A stretch of 47,658 nucleotides of DNA. Source: Myxococcales bacterium (lineage in GTDB: Bacteria; Myxococcota_A; Polyangia; Polyangiales; Houyiibacteriaceae). Each line of letters starts with the position of its first letter. The stretch's first letter is position 1. Location of the stretch: contig JAHBWH010000050.1 in assembly GCA_019637115.1 (NCBI GenBank), forward strand, positions 1 to 47,658. Reading direction: 5' to 3'. The notes beneath the pieces are model-generated. The model worked only from the letters and a program-made list of their open reading frames with translations, was not told the origin of the DNA and did no database searches. The position numbers and the translations under genes were made by a program. Below are positions 34,393 through 46,392 of this stretch, in pieces.

Positions 34393-35241
34393 TCAGCGCG
34401 CGTGCATCGCGGCGAGCGCGCGTCGGAGCTCGCTCGGCTGCGCGAAGGCGGCGCGGTGCACGTCGCGGTTGTACCAGCGGAGCGAGGGCTCGAGCGCCTC
34501 GGCGCGTGCCCCGTCCGGCGCGAGGGGGTCGCGCGTGTCGGAGCAGAACGTCCAGCTCCAGAGGCCGCTCGGGTACAGCGGCACCGCGCCGAAGTAGGGG
34601 GCCACCGCGCCGAAGAGCGCGGAGAGCTTCTTCTGCGTCTCGAGGAAGGCCTCGCGCAGGAGGATCGGGGTCTCGCTCTGCAGCGCCAGCACACCGCCCT
34701 CTACGAGCATGCGCTTGCACGCGGCGAAGAAGTCATGCTCGAAGAGGACCGCGCCGGGGCCGACGGGATCGGTGCCGTCGAGCAGGATGACGTCGTATGG
34801 AGGCTCGTCGCTGGTCTTCACGTAGTCGATGCCGTCCGCGAAGCGCACGTCGAGCCGCGGGTCGTCCCACGCCGTGCCGATGGTCGGCAGGTGGGTCTGG
34901 CAAGCGCGGACGACGAGCTCGTCGAGCTCGATCATCACGCACGCCTCGACGCAAGGGTGCCTGAGGACCTCGCGTACCGTGCCGCCGTCGCCGCCGCCGA
35001 TGACGAGCACGCGCCTCGGTGAGGCAGCGCCGAGCATCGCGGGGTGCACCAGCAGCTCGTGGTAGAGCGCCTCGTCGCGCTCGCTCGTCATGAAGGCGTC
35101 GTCGAGCGTCATCACGCGCCCCATCGCCTCCGTCTCGAAGATGTCGATGCGTTGGTACGGGCTCTGCGCGCCGTAGAGCGTCCGCGTGACCTTCAGGCCG
35201 AAGCGCGTCCCCTCGAAGGTCTCGTCGAACCAGATCGTCAT
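34393..35241 (-). CDS. speE: Spermidine synthase (polyamine aminopropyltransferase)
   Basis: 282 residues, close to E. coli SpeE (288). N-terminal beta part with SPYQRIDIFET, then VIGGGDGGTVREVLRH (decarboxy-AdoMet binding), MIELDELVV, FADGIDYVK, ILLDGTDPVGPG and ALQSETPI. Catalytic Asp in LDGTDPVGP is kept. It transfers aminopropyl groups to putrescine or similar amines. The ATG at 35241 has GAGG upstream, and TACAAA with an upstream TGC (35261-35266) is a candidate -10. The gene is divergent from nudC with 93 bp between. Confidence 0.93.
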   Translation of the reverse strand: MTIWFDETFEGTRFGLKVTRTLYGAQSPYQRIDIFETEAMGRVMTLDDAFMTSERDEALYHELLVHPAMLGAASPRRVLVIGGGDGGTVREVLRHPCVEACVMIELDELVVRACQTHLPTIGTAWDDPRLDVRFADGIDYVKTSDEPPYDVILLDGTDPVGPGAVLFEHDFFAACKRMLVEGGVLALQSETPILLREAFLETQKKLSALFGAVAPYFGAVPLYPSGLWSWTFCSDTRDPLAPDGARAEALEPSLRWYNRDVHRAAFAQPSELRRALAAMHAR

Positions 35242-35334
35242 CGTCGCGGGCCTCGTCGCGTTTGTAGCACGGCCCCTCCGGCGAGCGCGCCCGTCCGCGT
35301 GGACACCCGCGCGCGTGGGCCCCAGGATCCGCCG

Positions 35335-36222
35335 ATGCTCGACCGCGCAGCGCATCGTCGATCGGACGCGTCCTGGCTCGCCGAGGCCCTGGCGTCGCCC
35401 GACGCGCGCCTCGTCCCGGTGTGGCGCAACCGGAGCCTGCTCGTGCGCCCCGACGGCGCGAAGACCCCCGAGCCGGCGCTGCTCGCGCCGCGCGCGCACG
35501 CGGACTGGCTCGCGGCGCGCGAGCTCGTCTTCCTCGGTGTCGACGCGCGAGGGCCGCTCTTCGCGGTCGATCTCAGCGACCTCGAGGCGCCGGAGGTCGG
35601 CGCGGCGCGCTTCGAGGATCTCCGCGCGGGCGGCGCGTTCATGGCCGCGCACGACTTCGGCCTGCTCGCCTACGCGCGCGGGGTCTGCGGGTGGCACCGG
35701 CGCGCGCGCTTCTGCGAGCGCTGCGGCGCTCCGCTCCACGCGCGCGACGCGGGCTTCAAGCGCGTCTGCCCGGAGGGACACGAGGTCTTCCCTCGCACCG
35801 ACCCGGCGGTGATGGTGCTGGTGACGCGCGGCGACGAGTGCCTCATCGCGCGTCAGCCGGGCTTCCCGAAAGGGATGTACTCGGCGCTCGCGGGCTTCGT
35901 CGAGCCCGGCGAGAGCCTCGAGGAGTGCGTGCGGCGCGAGACGCGCGAGGAGGTCGGCCTCGAGGTCGACGCGCCGCGCTACGTCGCCTCGCAGGGGTGG
36001 CCCTTCCCGGCGTCGTTGATGCTCGGCTTCGTCGCGGAGGCGCCGACGGGCGAGGTGGCGCTCGACCGCGACGAGCTCGAAGAGGCGCGGTGGGTGGACC
36101 GCGCCACCCTCCGCCCGCTCTTCGAGCCAGGCGCGGGCGCGCGCCCCGCCTTCTTCGTGCCGCCGCCGATGAGCCTCGCGCACCCGCTGCTCCGCGTCTT
36201 CGCCCTCCGCGCTGGTGGATGA
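35335..36222 (+). CDS. nudC: NAD(+)/NADH pyrophosphatase, NudC type
   Basis: 295 residues. N-terminal domain, then a zinc ribbon (FCERCGAPL ... CPEGHEVFPRTDPAV), the Nudix box (GFVEPGE followed by RETREEVG) and the NudC motif SQGWPFPASLMLGF. NudC hydrolyses NAD(H) and can remove NAD caps from RNA. The second metal pair is C-x3-H instead of C-x2-C, so zinc binding may be altered. Start ATG 35335 is the first with good protein; no Shine-Dalgarno is clear, and an upstream ATG at 35044 lies in the speE coding region. Confidence 0.93.
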   Translation: MLDRAAHRRSDASWLAEALASPDARLVPVWRNRSLLVRPDGAKTPEPALLAPRAHADWLAARELVFLGVDARGPLFAVDLSDLEAPEVGAARFEDLRAGGAFMAAHDFGLLAYARGVCGWHRRARFCERCGAPLHARDAGFKRVCPEGHEVFPRTDPAVMVLVTRGDECLIARQPGFPKGMYSALAGFVEPGESLEECVRRETREEVGLEVDAPRYVASQGWPFPASLMLGFVAEAPTGEVALDRDELEEARWVDRATLRPLFEPGAGARPAFFVPPPMSLAHPLLRVFALRAGG

Positions 36223-36417
36223 CCGCGAGCGGATGACCGCCGTCGGACGATCTTCTGTCGGGGCATTCCTTCCCCTACCTGTAGGTGTGGCGAGTTGTCA
36301 GCGGGGGGCGACCCCGCGATCGCCGCCCGGAGCCGCGCTCGCGAGTCGTCGCTGCGCGTGGACCCTCGATCGGAGATACGTGACGATCCGCTCGGAGCGC
36401 GCCATCCTCGGGATCCG

Positions 36418-38148
<1,731 letters not shown>

Positions 38149-38181
38149 ACGTCGCCCGCGGCGCGGCGCGCAAGTCGGGAT

Positions 38182-38284
38182 CGCACGCCGCGCCGCACGC
38201 CGCGCCGCACGCCGTTCGCCGCGCGTCGTTCGCCGCGCGTCGTTCGCCGCACGCCGTTCGCCGCACGCCGTTCGCCGCACGCCG
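38182..38284. repeat. Tandem 12-14-bp repeat array in intergenic DNA
   Basis: Two units of CGCACGCCGCGC, then five 14-bp units of the form CGC(A/G)CG(C/T)CGTTCGC and a partial unit. It lies 33 bp after the kinase stop and ends 73 bp before the M16 peptidase start. Confidence 0.9.
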
Positions 38285-38344
38285 ATCGCTGTGCGCCTCG
38301 TGGGGGCAGCACGGAAAGACTCGAACGCGGTTTTGTCGGGCTGC

Positions 38345-38350
38345 TATCGT
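38345..38350 (+). promoter_or_regulatory. Extended -10 (TGCTATCGT), 7 nt before start
   Basis: TATCGT with an upstream TGC is followed by seven bases and the peptidase ATG at 38358. No Shine-Dalgarno is seen. Confidence 0.6.
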
Positions 38351-38357
38351 CGCCGCG

Positions 38358-39844
<1,487 letters not shown>

Positions 39845-39848
<4 letters not shown>

Positions 39849-41602
39849 GCCGCCCCAACCTCACGAGCGCTCCCGACGCGGGGGCCGATCCCGGAAGCGG
39901 ACACGGACACGGACACGGACACGGACACGGACACGGACACGGACACGGAAGCGGACACGGAAGCGGACACGGAAGCGGACACGGAAGCGGACACGGAAGC
40001 GGACTTCGGCGACACCGCACGATGAGCATCCCCATGCTCGCGGCGCTCGTGCTCGCTTGCGGCCCCGCGCTTCCCCGCGCCACCGGCGAGATCCCTCCGG
40101 CCGACGTCGACGAGCGCTTCGGCACGGACGTGGTCGTCGAAGCGCCACCGCCTGTCCCGCGCGAGGAGCTCGGCGTCGCGCAGCTCGTCGAGGCGAAGAG
40201 CGGCTCGCCCGTCGTCACCTTGAGGGTGGTCTTCGACGCCGGGAGCGCCGAAGACCCCGTCGGTCGCGAGGGGCTCACGCGGCTCGCGGCGCGGCTCCGC
40301 GTCGAGGGCGGCGCGGGCGAGCGGAGCGTGGCCGAGCTGAGCCGCGCGCTCTACCCGATGGCGGGCCGCATCGAGGTGGCGGTCGATCGCGAGCAGACGG
40401 CCTTCGTCGGGCGTGTGCATCGCGACCACCTCGAGGACTTCTACGCGCTCTTCCGCGACGTTTTGCTGCGACCTCGCCACGACGCCGCGGACTTCGAGCG
40501 GCTCCGTGCCCGCGCCCAGAGCGCGCTCTCGCTCGAGCTGCGCGGGAGCGACGACGAGGCGCTCGGCAAGGAGCTGCTGCACGCCATGCTCTACGAGGGG
40601 CACCCCTTCGCGCACCCGGTGCTCGGCACCGAGGCGGGCCTCGCGGCGATCACGCGCGACGAGGTGCGCGCGCACGGCGAGCGGGTCTTCTGCTCGGGGC
40701 GCGCGATCGTCGGCGTCGCGGGTGACTACCCCGAGGGCTTCGCGGCGCGCTTCTTGGAGGACATCGCGCGGCTCGACTCCGACCACTGCGTCGGCCGCCG
40801 GGTCTTGCCCGAGCCTCGGCTCGACGGCCCGCGGATCTGGATCGTGGACAAGCCCGACGCGCAGTCCGTCGCGATGTCGCTCGGCGTGCCGATCGAGGTG
40901 ACGCGCGACCACCCGGACTACGCGGCGCTCACGCTCGCGGCGGCCTACCTCGGCCAGCACCGGACCTTCGCCGGCTGGCTCATGAACGAGATGCGCGGCA
41001 AACGCGGCCTCAACTACGGCGACTACGCCTACGCGGAGCACTTCGAGCAGGAGGGGTGGACCCGCTTCCCGCGGCCGCACACCGCGCGGCGGCAGCAGTA
41101 CTTCTCGTTCTGGATCCGTCCGGTGCCGCGCGAGCGCGCGCACTTCGCGCTCCGCTTCGCGGTCAAGGCCTTCCGCGAGAAGGTCGCGCGTGGCCTGAGC
41201 GCGGAGGACTTCGACCGCATCCGCGGCTTCATCGACGGCTACTTCGCGCTCTACCTCCAGACGGAGTCGAGGCGCCTCGGCTTCGACGTCGACGACCGCT
41301 TCTACGACGCCCCCGATCCTTGGCTCGAGGGGCTGCGCGCGCAGTGGGCGGCGCTCGACGTGGACGCGGTGAACGAGGCGCTCCGGCGCCACGTGGATCC
41401 CTCGAAGCTCCAGATCGCGCTCGTCGCGAGCGACGCGGAGGCCTTCGCCGCGCAGCTCGCCGAGGAGCGGCCGTCACCCGCGCGCTATGCGGGCAACGTC
41501 CCTGACGAGGTGCGCGCGTTCGACGCGAACGTCGAGCGTTACCGCCTCGGGATCACGCGCGAGCGGATGAGGGTGGTCCCGGTGCGCGAGCTCTTCCGTT
41601 GA
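39845..41602 (+). CDS. M16-family protein, non-catalytic subunit
   Basis: 585 residues from the coupled ATG at 39845. The first 59 residues are mostly Gly-His-Gly-Ser repeats (array 39893-40006), then RRHRTMSIPMLAALVLAC, which looks like a lipoprotein signal. An internal ATG at 40022 would remove the repeat but also the basic residues usual before such a signal. The M16 fold is clear (GREGLTRLAARLRVEGG, RGSDDEALGKELLHAMLYEGHPFAHP, NEMRGKRGLNYGDYAYAEH), yet HxxEH is replaced by RLAAR, so it should be inactive and act as partner of the preceding gene. RGLNYG in the second domain holds the substrate-binding residues. Confidence 0.9.
39893..40006 (+). repeat. Hexamer array (GGACAC/GGAAGC) at the start of the M16 gene
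   Basis: Eight GGACAC units in a row, then alternating GGAAGC and GGACAC; in frame it encodes GHGHGH and SGHG. An 11-bp direct repeat, GCACGATGAGC, flanks the insert at 39840-39850 and 40017-40027; the distance between the copies (177 bp) is a multiple of three. Confidence 0.95.
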
Positions 41603-41993
41603 GGAAGGGGCTCTTGGAAGAGGGAGAAAGGGGCCCAGCGAAGAGGGAGAAAAGGGGCCCAGCGAAGAGGGAGAAAAGGGTCCCATGCCCATGCCCATGC
41701 CCATGCCCTTGCCCTTGTCTGTGATTCTGTCGCTCTGATCTCCGTTCCGAGATCGTGCTCCCGTCGTGTTCCACCCGTGGCCACGCGGCAGGAGCGATGC
41801 CTGGCCGATCGGGCCGAGCTGGGAGGCCGAGCTCGGGGTGGGCGGGGCCGGCTCCAGGATGCGGCCACCATGGACGAGCGGGCCTCCCGACTGGGCTGCT
41901 TCTGGAAGCCGAGCCGGTCGAGGGGTCAGACTCGGGAAGCGGTTGCTCGAAGGGGGCAGGGGCGGGGGCAGGGGCAGGGGCAGGGGACGAGTT
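41603..41993. other. Gene-free convergent region with three simple-sequence arrays
   Basis: It contains about three copies of a 24-bp unit beginning GAAGAGGGAGAAAAGGGG (41617-41684), then four ATGCCC and one TTGCCC hexamer (41685-41714) and the G-tract array at 41952-41986. The stretch from 41715 to 41951 shows no gene. Both flanking genes end here. Confidence 0.75.
41952..41986 (+). repeat. Six G-tracts with 1-2-nt loops (possible G-quadruplex)
   Basis: Runs of 4-5 G separated by CA or C, starting just after the stop of the SH3-type lipoprotein gene (41994). The plus strand is the template for that gene, so a quadruplex would stand in the path of RNA polymerase. Confidence 0.7.
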
Positions 41994-43043
41994 TCACTGT
42001 GGTACTGCCTCCAAGGACTCCGCCGGGACGAGGCCTCGGATGGAGAGCTGCTGCGACGCGACGAAGACGTCGACCGCGCCGTCGTCGAAGCGCTCGAGCT
42101 CGCGCGCGTAGCAGGGAGCGTCGACGATCGCGATCGTCTGACCGTCCCACTTCACCCGGGTCCCCGCGGGGATGCGCCAGAGCGGGCGGCTCGCCTCCGC
42201 TGCGGTCATCAGCGCGGCAGGGACGGCGTCGGCCGCCGCGGCCGGGGCGACGTAGCGCTCGGAGGGGACGGGCGCGACGTCGATGTAACCGACGAGGTAC
42301 GGGCCGACGCCGACGCGGACGCCACGCCACTGCTCGCCGTCGCGGACCACCTCGACCGGGATCCCGGGGTCGAGCGCGGGGAGTGTGGCGATCACGTCTC
42401 CGCCGGGGCGGTTGTAGAGCGCGACCTCTCGGCCGGCGGGGAGGCGCCCCGGCGTGCCAGGAGTCGGGGCCTCGGCGTCTGCAGGCGGCGCCGTCGGCGC
42501 GAGGCGATCGGACGGGTAGATCCCCTCCATCGCCGGCGCGAGCACGTCCTCGGTCAGCCGCGCCATCGCCTCGACGCGGACGAGGCCGGGCTCGTCGCCG
42601 CTGCCGAGGTAGCGGACGATGTCCCCCGGCCCGACGTAGACCTCGGTCCCGCCGATCTTTCCGCGCGTCTGCACGACCATGCCGAGGCGAGAGGTGACGA
42701 TCCACGCGCGCACCTTCAGGTCGCCGCGGATGCGGACGAGGGCGCGCCCGTTCCGCGGTCCTTCCGCTACCTCGAGGTCGACGCCCGGGCGGATGAAGCC
42801 GATCGCGGGCGCGTCCTGCGCGTCGCTCAGGTAGAGCGCGGCGCCTGAGCCGGCCGTCGAGACGAACGAGGTCGGCCACGCAGCGCTCGGCGGGAGCGCC
42901 TCGTCGCCACCCGTGACGATCGGCGCGGTCGTCGTCGACGCCTCGCCACACGCGGCGGCGCCGAGCGCCATGGGGATCGCCACCGCGAGGTGTCGCGGAG
43001 CGAACGAGAGGAGGGCCGAGGGGTCAATCAAGAAGCGCGCCAT
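41994..43043 (-). CDS. SH3-domain-like lipoprotein
   Basis: 349 residues. Signal HLAVAIPMALGAAAC, then an Ala/Thr-rich linker. Several stretches resemble bacterial SH3 modules: ALYLSDAQDAPAIGFIRPG, RALVRIRGDLKVRAWIV and VALYNRPGGDVIATLPALDP with GEQWRGVRVGVGPYLVGYID. SH3b domains usually bind peptidoglycan, so a cell-wall-facing role is likely but not shown. The start at 43043 has TATTCG seven bases upstream; the frame is open to 43082. The gene ends at a G-tract array. Confidence 0.75.
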   Translation of the reverse strand: MARFLIDPSALLSFAPRHLAVAIPMALGAAACGEASTTTAPIVTGGDEALPPSAAWPTSFVSTAGSGAALYLSDAQDAPAIGFIRPGVDLEVAEGPRNGRALVRIRGDLKVRAWIVTSRLGMVVQTRGKIGGTEVYVGPGDIVRYLGSGDEPGLVRVEAMARLTEDVLAPAMEGIYPSDRLAPTAPPADAEAPTPGTPGRLPAGREVALYNRPGGDVIATLPALDPGIPVEVVRDGEQWRGVRVGVGPYLVGYIDVAPVPSERYVAPAAAADAVPAALMTAAEASRPLWRIPAGTRVKWDGQTIAIVDAPCYARELERFDDGAVDVFVASQQLSIRGLVPAESLEAVPQ

Positions 43044-43231
43044 GCGCCGACGAATACCCCATGCCGACCCCCGCCGCCACAAAGCAGCCGCGAGAGCGCT
43101 GAGAGCCAGCTCACGGTCTCATCGTCCCGAGCGACGGAGAGAGGCTCCGCGGCCGTGAGCTCGACCGAAGGCCGTCCACCGCCGCAGCCGAAATCCGGGG
43201 CTCGGCGCAAGCTCTCGGTCGTCGGGAGCGA

Positions 43232-43936
43232 TCAGCGGTAACGAACCCGCAGCCGGATCCCGAGGCTCGTCGCGATGTCGGTCGCGTAGCGCCGCGGGAT
43301 GCGGTCGAGACGGTCCTCGACGACGGCGCGAGCGCGCGCGTGCGGCTCGCCCTTCAGCGCGGGCAGCACGATCTCCGACCAGCGATGCAGCGTCTTGCCG
43401 TCCGCGCCCTGGAGCGCTTGGGTCAGCACCGGCTCGAGCCGCTTCTGGTAGGCCACCGACGCGATGCAGAGGTTCGCGAAGGTGCGGACGAGGCCGTCTC
43501 GGCCGATCTCGTTCGCGGGCTCGAAGCTGCGCTTGAGCAGCTCGAGGTGCTTGGCCACGCGGGCGGGCGCGGTCTTGGCGACCGCTGGGAGCGCGTCCGC
43601 GCAGAGCTGCACCACGCGCTTGTTCGCGGACGTGATGCCCTTGGCGAGCTTGTCGACGTGAGGCGAAAAGAGCTCGGGCTTGTCCGCGACGAGCTCGTGG
43701 AGGACACGAGCGGCCTTCGTCGAGACCGTCGCGCGCTCGTCGAGCAAGAGCTCGGCTTGCTCGGCGACCTTCGCGGTCGTGTCGTCCGCGTCGAGGATCT
43801 CGGCCGCGGCCTTCGCCGAGCTGCCCTTCGGCGCGTCGTCCTCGACCTCCTCCGGCTCCTGCGGCGGGGCGGTGTTGGCGGGGGCGCTCTTCTTCGGGGC
43901 GGCGCTCTTCTTGGTCGTCTTCTTCGTGGTCGCCAT
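43232..43936 (-). CDS. HEAT-like helical protein with histone-H1-like tail
   Basis: 234 residues. The first 30 are Lys/Ala/Pro-rich (KTTKKSAAPKKSAPA), followed by an acidic stretch (EPEEVEDD). The rest (about 55-234) is built of helical pairs resembling HEAT/ARM repeats: STKAARVLHELVADKPELFS, SANKRVVQLCADALPAVAKT and RDGLVRTFANLCIAS. The basic tail suggests nucleic-acid or acidic-partner binding; HEAT arrays bind proteins. I know no named family. GGGAGAG precedes the ATG at 43936 and TAAGCT (43995-44000) gives a leader of about 50 nt. Confidence 0.82.
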   Translation of the reverse strand: MATTKKTTKKSAAPKKSAPANTAPPQEPEEVEDDAPKGSSAKAAAEILDADDTTAKVAEQAELLLDERATVSTKAARVLHELVADKPELFSPHVDKLAKGITSANKRVVQLCADALPAVAKTAPARVAKHLELLKRSFEPANEIGRDGLVRTFANLCIASVAYQKRLEPVLTQALQGADGKTLHRWSEIVLPALKGEPHARARAVVEDRLDRIPRRYATDIATSLGIRLRVRYR

Positions 43937-43994
43937 GTTCTCTCCCGCCCTGCGGTGCGGTCCGTCGGTCTGCGGTGGCGATGCGACGGGGGCT

Positions 43995-44000
43995 AGCTTA
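43995..44000 (-). promoter_or_regulatory. -10 hexamer TAAGCT for the HEAT-like gene
   Basis: TAAGCT on the minus strand would start transcription near 43988. Here a leader with the Shine-Dalgarno GGGAGAG follows, in contrast to the leaderless-type promoters elsewhere. Confidence 0.45.
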
Positions 44001-44025
44001 CTCGAAAAATCTGCCCTGTGGGGTT

Positions 44026-45021
44026 TCAGCCGCCGACCAGCTCGGCGACCAGGCGAGGCAGCGACACCTCGTAACGCCAGGAGGTGCCGCGGTGGCCGCC
44101 CTCGTGCTCTTCGTGAACCGTGCGCACGCCCGCCTCCGCGAGCGCGGCGGCCAACCGGCGCGCCGCGAGCTGGAGGCCGTGCTCGTCTCGGTCGCCCGCG
44201 TCGACGAACGCGAAGCGGAGGGCGCGGAGCGCGTCGTGGTGCGTCGGGATCCGCACGAGCGGATCGTGGGCGGTCCAGCGCGCCCACGTGTCGGGCTCGA
44301 CGAGGCCCGTCGCCGGGTCGACGGGGAAGGCGCAATGGGGGGAGGGGGCGGTGGGCTCCGGGGCGTACGCCGCGCTGGCCGCCAACATGAAGATCGCGTC
44401 GAACTCCATCGCGTCACGAGGCCCGCCGTCGACGACGCGCGCCGCGAAGGCCTCGAGCCCACCCGCGCGCCCGACCGCGATCGCGGCGTGCGTGAGCATC
44501 GGTCGCATCGTCACCTCGAAGGCGGCGTCTCCAGCGTGGCTCGCGATCGCCGCGAAGACGCCAGGGCGATCGAGCGCGAGCCGCAACGCCCCGAAGCCGC
44601 CGCTCGAGCGACCGACGACCCCGCGGGCGTCCGGGAGTGTGCGGAAGGTCGCGTCGACGTGCGGGACGACCTCCTCGACGAGGTAGGTCTGGTAGGCGCC
44701 GGTGGCGGGCGAGTCGAGGAACTGGCTGCCGCCCCAGCGGGTCGTGCAGTCGGGCATCACGACGATCGCGGGCGCGCTCTCGCCGGCCGCGATCTGCGCG
44801 TCGAAGCGCTCGATGGTGTTCGGCTTCCACGGGCTCCACTGCACGATCGAGCGGTGGTTCGCGGCGAAGCCGGGGAGCATCGTGAGCGTCGGGTAGCGCC
44901 GGTCGTCGTCGTCGTAGCCTGGCGGGAGGTAGACGAGGACGTCGCGGACGTGGGGATCGCCGAGCGCGTTGCCCTTCAGGCACCGGCTCACGAGACGCGA
45001 CTCCACGACACGACCACGCAT
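44026..45021 (-). CDS. Esterase D / enterochelin-esterase-like hydrolase
   Basis: 331 residues. DVLVYLPPGYDDDDRRYPTL opens the putative-esterase domain (PF00756), GRSSGGFGAL is the nucleophile elbow with Ser, and EEHEGGHRGTSWRYE holds the catalytic His. Related enzymes hydrolyse S-formylglutathione, ferric enterobactin or acyl esters; the substrate is unknown. There is no signal peptide. The ATG at 45021 is supported by GTGCTAAACC eight bases upstream, a -10-like element; the frame is open to 45075. Confidence 0.9.
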   Translation of the reverse strand: MRGRVVESRLVSRCLKGNALGDPHVRDVLVYLPPGYDDDDRRYPTLTMLPGFAANHRSIVQWSPWKPNTIERFDAQIAAGESAPAIVVMPDCTTRWGGSQFLDSPATGAYQTYLVEEVVPHVDATFRTLPDARGVVGRSSGGFGALRLALDRPGVFAAIASHAGDAAFEVTMRPMLTHAAIAVGRAGGLEAFAARVVDGGPRDAMEFDAIFMLAASAAYAPEPTAPSPHCAFPVDPATGLVEPDTWARWTAHDPLVRIPTHHDALRALRFAFVDAGDRDEHGLQLAARRLAAALAEAGVRTVHEEHEGGHRGTSWRYEVSLPRLVAELVGG

Positions 45022-45175
45022 CGGGGCGCGGTTTAGCACATCGGATCGGCCGTGCGGGCTTCGGACACCGCTCACGAGGTCGGTGAAGCCCCCGTCCAGA
45101 TCCTCTGGCGCCCGCCGCTCGTCCCGTGAACGACGGCTCCGAGGAGTGTTCGTGCAGAGTCGATGGGAAACGTTC

Positions 45176-45203
45176 TTGACATCCCAGACGCGCGAGTTAG
45201 AAA
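45176..45203 (+). promoter_or_regulatory. Sigma-70 promoter of tRNA-Leu
   Basis: TTGACA (45176-45181), 16 bp, TAGAAA (45198-45203); the start of transcription would fall about 5 bp before the tRNA. Confidence 0.8.
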
Positions 45204-45214
45204 GCCGGTCCCAC

Positions 45215-45296
45215 GCGGACGTGGCGGAATTGGCAGACGCGCTGGACTAAGGATCCAGTGGGGCAACCCGTGAAGGTTCGACTCCTTTCGTCCGCA
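45215..45296 (+). tRNA. tRNA-Leu, anticodon AAG
   Basis: Full class II cloverleaf of 82 nt. The 7-bp acceptor stem (GCGGACG/CGTCCGC), 3-bp D stem (GCG/CGC), anticodon stem CTGGA/TCCAG, variable arm GGG/CCC and T arm with TTCGACT loop are all paired. Loop CTAAGGA places AAG at 45249-45251; G37 is present. CCA is not encoded. A34 would need conversion to inosine by TadA to read CUC, the most frequent-looking Leu codon here. Confidence 0.95.
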
Positions 45297-45316
45297 CTAG
45301 ACTAGCCCCCAAGGGC

Positions 45317-45354
45317 ACGAAAGAAGGAGCGCATCGCGCTCCTTCTTTCGTTTT
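45317..45354 (+). terminator. Strong intrinsic terminator after tRNA-Leu
   Basis: A perfect 16-bp stem (ACGAAAGAAGGAGCGC with its complement) around a 3-nt ATC loop, followed by TTTT. Confidence 0.95.
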
Positions 45355-45415
45355 GGCGATTCTTTCGTTTGGGCGAGGCAACGCGCCGCATTTTGGCCGG
45401 TTGGCCGCTGTACGC

Positions 45416-46279
45416 ATGGGATCCGACGTGTCAGTCTCCGCGACCGTGGCTTGGTTCACCAAGACCAAGGTCTCGACCGAGGCCTCCGAGAAACGCACCC
45501 TGGGCAAGGGCGTCTTCCGTCGCTGCGATGCGTGCGGAGAGACGTTCAAGGCGGAGGAGTTTCGGCTCGAGGTCTGCCCTGGCTGTGGGCGGCACTACGC
45601 GCTGCGGGCCGAGGAGTGGATCTCCTATCTGCTCGACGAGGGCTCGTGGAGCGAAGAGGACGCGCAGCTCACCGCGCTCGATCCGCTCGGGTTCGTCGAC
45701 GCCAAGCCTTACGCCAAGCGCCTCGCGGAGACGCGCGCCAAGACGGGGGTCAACGACGCGATCCTCACGGGCGGGGGGACGCTGGACGGCCGCGGGGTGC
45801 GCCTCGGCGTCTTCGTCTTCCGCTTCATGGGCGGCTCGATGGGGTCGGTCGTCGGCGAGCGCATCGCGCGCCTCTTCGAGCGCGGCGCCGAGCTCGGCCA
45901 GCCCGTCGTGCTGCTCAGCAGCTCGGGCGGCGCGCGCATGCAAGAGGGCGCGCTATCGCTCATGCAGATGGCCAAGACGGTCGCCGCGCTCGGCCGGCTG
46001 CGTCGGGCCGGCCAGCCCTTCATCAGCGTGCTCCTCGACCCGACGACCGGCGGCGTCGCCGCGAGCTACGCGCTGCTCGGGGACGTGAACGTCGCCGAGC
46101 CAGGCGCGCTCATCGGCTTCGCGGGGCCGCGCGTGATCGAGCAGACGATCCGTCAGACCCTGCCCGAGGGCTTCCAGAGGGCGGAGTACCTGCTCGACCA
46201 CGGGATGGTCGACCTCATCGCGCCGCGCCCCGAGCTGCGCGCGACGCTCGCGCAGCTCCTCGGCCACTTCGGCGGCTGA
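45416..46279 (+). CDS. accD: Acetyl-CoA carboxylase carboxyltransferase subunit beta
   Basis: 287 residues. The zinc finger is complete (CDAC at 37-40 and CPGC at 54-57). [57 protein letters not shown] and [22 protein letters not shown] are the classic AccD blocks. With AccA it transfers carboxyl from biotin to acetyl-CoA, the first step of fatty acid synthesis. ATG 45416 is the best start; GTG 45428 is a possible alternative, and neither has a good Shine-Dalgarno. accA is not adjacent. Confidence 0.97.
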   Translation: MGSDVSVSATVAWFTKTKVSTEASEKRTLGKGVFRRCDACGETFKAEEFRLEVCPGCGRHYALRAEEWISYLLDEGSWSEEDAQLTALDPLGFVDAKPYAKRLAETRAKTGVNDAILTGGGTLDGRGVRLGVFVFRFMGGSMGSVVGERIARLFERGAELGQPVVLLSSSGGARMQEGALSLMQMAKTVAALGRLRRAGQPFISVLLDPTTGGVAASYALLGDVNVAEPGALIGFAGPRVIEQTIRQTLPEGFQRAEYLLDHGMVDLIAPRPELRATLAQLLGHFGG

Positions 46280-46301
46280 GGTCTCGCCCACGGTCGCCGT
46301 C

Positions 46302-46335
46302 GCTTCCTGGGAGACCCCTCCCGAGGGGAGGAAGC
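46302..46335. terminator. Hairpin between accD and the convergent gene
   Basis: GCTTCCT and AGGAAGC pair around an inner CCCCT/AGGGG stem, 23 bp after the accD stop. There is no U-tract. Confidence 0.35.
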
Positions 46336-46392
46336 CCTGCGGCGCCCGCTCCACGAGCTTCGCTCGCGGCGCGCCGCGCAGAAGGGCGCGGA

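Noticed and set aside
45353-45415. Longer accD start inside the tRNA terminator region
   Set aside because: The first codons would come from the terminator tail, and the AccD domain begins well after 45416.
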